Origin: Mesorhizobium sp. WSM3859 | Lineage (GTDB): Bacteria > Pseudomonadota > Alphaproteobacteria > Rhizobiales > Rhizobiaceae | DNA length: 64,000 bases | Reading direction: 5' to 3' | Assembly: GCF_002295065.1 (NCBI RefSeq) | Contig: NZ_NSGG01000016.1 | Location: forward strand, 1-64,000 | In this document: in pieces, positions 63,102 through 64,000 of the stretch | Position numbering within the stretch: the first letter of the stretch is position 1 | Layout: each line of letters opens with the position of its first letter | Notes under the pieces: generated by a model | Told to the model about the DNA's origin: nothing | Database searches by the model: none | What the model saw: the letters and a program-made list of their open reading frames with translations, nothing else | Program-made: the position numbers and the translations under genes

Positions 63102-63195
63102 TGTGCGGGTCGTTCATAGACCGCCCACATGACGTGCACTGCCGCTGCACCACCGCGTAGTGCGCAAAAGAACCCGAAAAAGAGGAAGTCTTCGC

Positions 63196-63789
63196 ATGCG
63201 CTCTGACGTGCAGTGGAGGTTGTGCTGGGAAAATGAGTTGCGGCTTTCGGATCACCTCGAACTCTCTGAGTTCTTCCGAAAGACCTACGAGCCTGTCGGA
63301 GCCTTTAATGGAAAGCAATTCGCAGGCGGTCGAAGTTGGGCCGGTGCAAGGCCGGAGGTCCGCGCAATCGGTTATGATGTGCACGGAGTAGCAGCTCACT
63401 TGGGCGTGCTGCGCCGATACATCAAAGTTGGCGACGTTGATATGCTCGTCGCTGAACTCGGTCTATACGGGGTGCGTCCGGATCTTGAGGGGCTAGGAAT
63501 CGCCCATTCGATCAGCGCGATGTATCCAGTGCTGCAGCAGCTTGGCGTTCCATTCGCTTTCGGCACGGTTCGGCACGCGCTCCGGAACCATGTTGGCAGG
63601 TTCTGCCGCAAAGGCTTGGCGAGCATTTTGTCGGGCGTTCGCGTGCGTTCAACCCACCCGGACGTGTACCCCGATCTCCCTCCCACGCGAGTCGACGACG
63701 ACGTACTCGTCATGGTGCTCCCAATTGGACGCTCAATGAGCAAGTGGCCGGCCGGCACTTTGATCGATCGGAACGGTCCAGAGCTATGA
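63196..63789 (+). CDS. nodA: Nod-factor N-acyltransferase NodA
   Basis: The 197-residue protein begins MRSDVQWRLCWENELRLSDH, contains GRSWAGARPEVRAIGYDVHG, VAELGLYGVRPDLEGLGIAH and GVPFAFGTVRHALRNHV, and is full length. It attaches the fatty-acyl chain to the terminal glucosamine made free by NodB. GAGGAAG before ATG 63196 decides the start. It is led by a consensus nod box and overlaps the following small ORF by ATGA. As the determinant of acyl-chain type it helps set host range. Confidence 0.97.
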   Translation: MRSDVQWRLCWENELRLSDHLELSEFFRKTYEPVGAFNGKQFAGGRSWAGARPEVRAIGYDVHGVAAHLGVLRRYIKVGDVDMLVAELGLYGVRPDLEGLGIAHSISAMYPVLQQLGVPFAFGTVRHALRNHVGRFCRKGLASILSGVRVRSTHPDVYPDLPPTRVDDDVLVMVLPIGRSMSKWPAGTLIDRNGPEL

Positions 63790-63920
63790 AGGACACCCGC
63801 AATGATATCAGTCACCGCGACACGCCCCTCATCGCATTGACCGATCTGCATCCAGCATTGACCTCGGATTTATTGTCCGCTCGCTTCCTCAAATGCACTG
63901 AAAAATCTGACATCTCATGA
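63786..63920 (+). CDS. 44-codon ORF bridging nodA and nodC
   Basis: This frame starts at an ATG overlapping the nodA stop (ATGA) and its TGA overlaps the nodC start (ATGA), so it could keep translation coupled across the gap. It reads MKDTRNDISHRDTPLIALTD then LHPALTSDLLSARFLKCTEK and ends SDIS. It does not look like NodB. It may be a coupling ORF, a decayed gene or chance. Confidence 0.4.
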   Translation: MKDTRNDISHRDTPLIALTDLHPALTSDLLSARFLKCTEKSDIS

Positions 63921-64000
63921 ACCTCTTTGCCCCAGCCAGTATTGTCGCCGTCTGCTCTTATGCGCTGCTGTCGACCGTCTATAAGACCGCGCAGGTGCTT
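63917..64000 (+). CDS. nodC: Start of nodC (chitooligosaccharide synthase), cut by the window edge
   Basis: The first 28 codons read MNLFAPASIVAVCSYALLST then VYKTAQVL, the N-terminal membrane segment of NodC (compare the ISIYALLLTAYRSMQVL type). NodC polymerises N-acetylglucosamine into the Nod-factor backbone at the inner membrane. Direct succession after nodA without nodB fits the M. loti arrangement. Confidence 0.85.
   Translation, partial: MNLFAPASIVAVCSYALLSTVYKTAQVL

Noticed and set aside
1..64000. CRISPR arrays and rRNA genes
   Set aside because: No regularly spaced identical repeats and no rRNA-like stretches were seen anywhere in the window.

Overview
The window looks like part of a rhizobial symbiosis island, most likely from Mesorhizobium. 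The evidence is three nod boxes, an intact nodA followed by the start of nodC with no nodB between them (the arrangement known from M. loti), nodH, noeK and noeJ, a MucR-type regulator, a nifA relic, and a TraR / FseA-type / QseM / QseC set of regulators like those controlling transfer of the M. loti symbiosis islands. Gene density is low. Broken genes and insertion-sequence debris (IS110, IS21, IS5, IS630, IS256, IS200/IS605, IS1595) fill much of the space, as is usual for such islands.

Layout. 0-5 kb: an S9 peptidase, an aminotransferase relic, and an ATP-grasp ligase behind a 42-codon ORF. 5-10.1 kb: a block of decayed insertion sequences. 10.4-18.7 kb: a catabolic cluster of methylaspartate ammonia-lyase, a class III CoA transferase, a CitE-like lyase, a LysR regulator, an aldehyde dehydrogenase, a class I fumarase/mesaconase and an Lrp regulator. 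It reads as a 3-methylaspartate to mesaconate to citramalate to acetyl-CoA plus pyruvate route. 18.9-21.5 kb: a bacterial ubiquitin-like conjugation operon (Ubl, E2-like, JAB-E1 fusion, DUF6527), lying between diverged copies of an lrp-end/aminotransferase-start segment. 22.6-24 kb: a class III aminotransferase. 24.6-27.3 kb: the quorum-sensing transfer-control locus, with its AHL synthase decayed. 28.2-32.3 kb: arsR-like, glyA, metK and an adenosine kinase; B12-independent metE at 35.7-38.1 kb sits behind a cobalamin riboswitch, so the SAM cycle is heavily represented.

39-44.3 kb: a NagD-type phosphatase, succinate-semialdehyde dehydrogenase, a cytochrome P450 and an OmpW-like porin. 45.6-50.3 kb: an RHH-GNAT-XRE-ImmA module transcribed divergently from a second, different ubiquitin-like operon (triple beta-grasp protein, DUF6791-ThiF E1, DUF6527, with no E2 or JAB visible). 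50.6-53.9 kb: nod box, noeK and noeJ, which supply GDP-mannose for fucosylation of the Nod factor. 54.6-57.2 kb: a PhyH-like dioxygenase and a UbiM-like hydroxylase. 58.5-59.8 kb: nod box, nodA relic and nodH. 60.8-61.9 kb: an MFS exporter. 63-64 kb: nod box, nodA, a 44-codon ORF and the start of nodC.

The most unusual content is the pair of dissimilar ubiquitin-like operons within 30 kb, each ending in a DUF6527 gene, and the spread of nod boxes attached to decaying nodA 5' ends in front of other nod genes. All family assignments come from reading the translated sequence; no database search was run.
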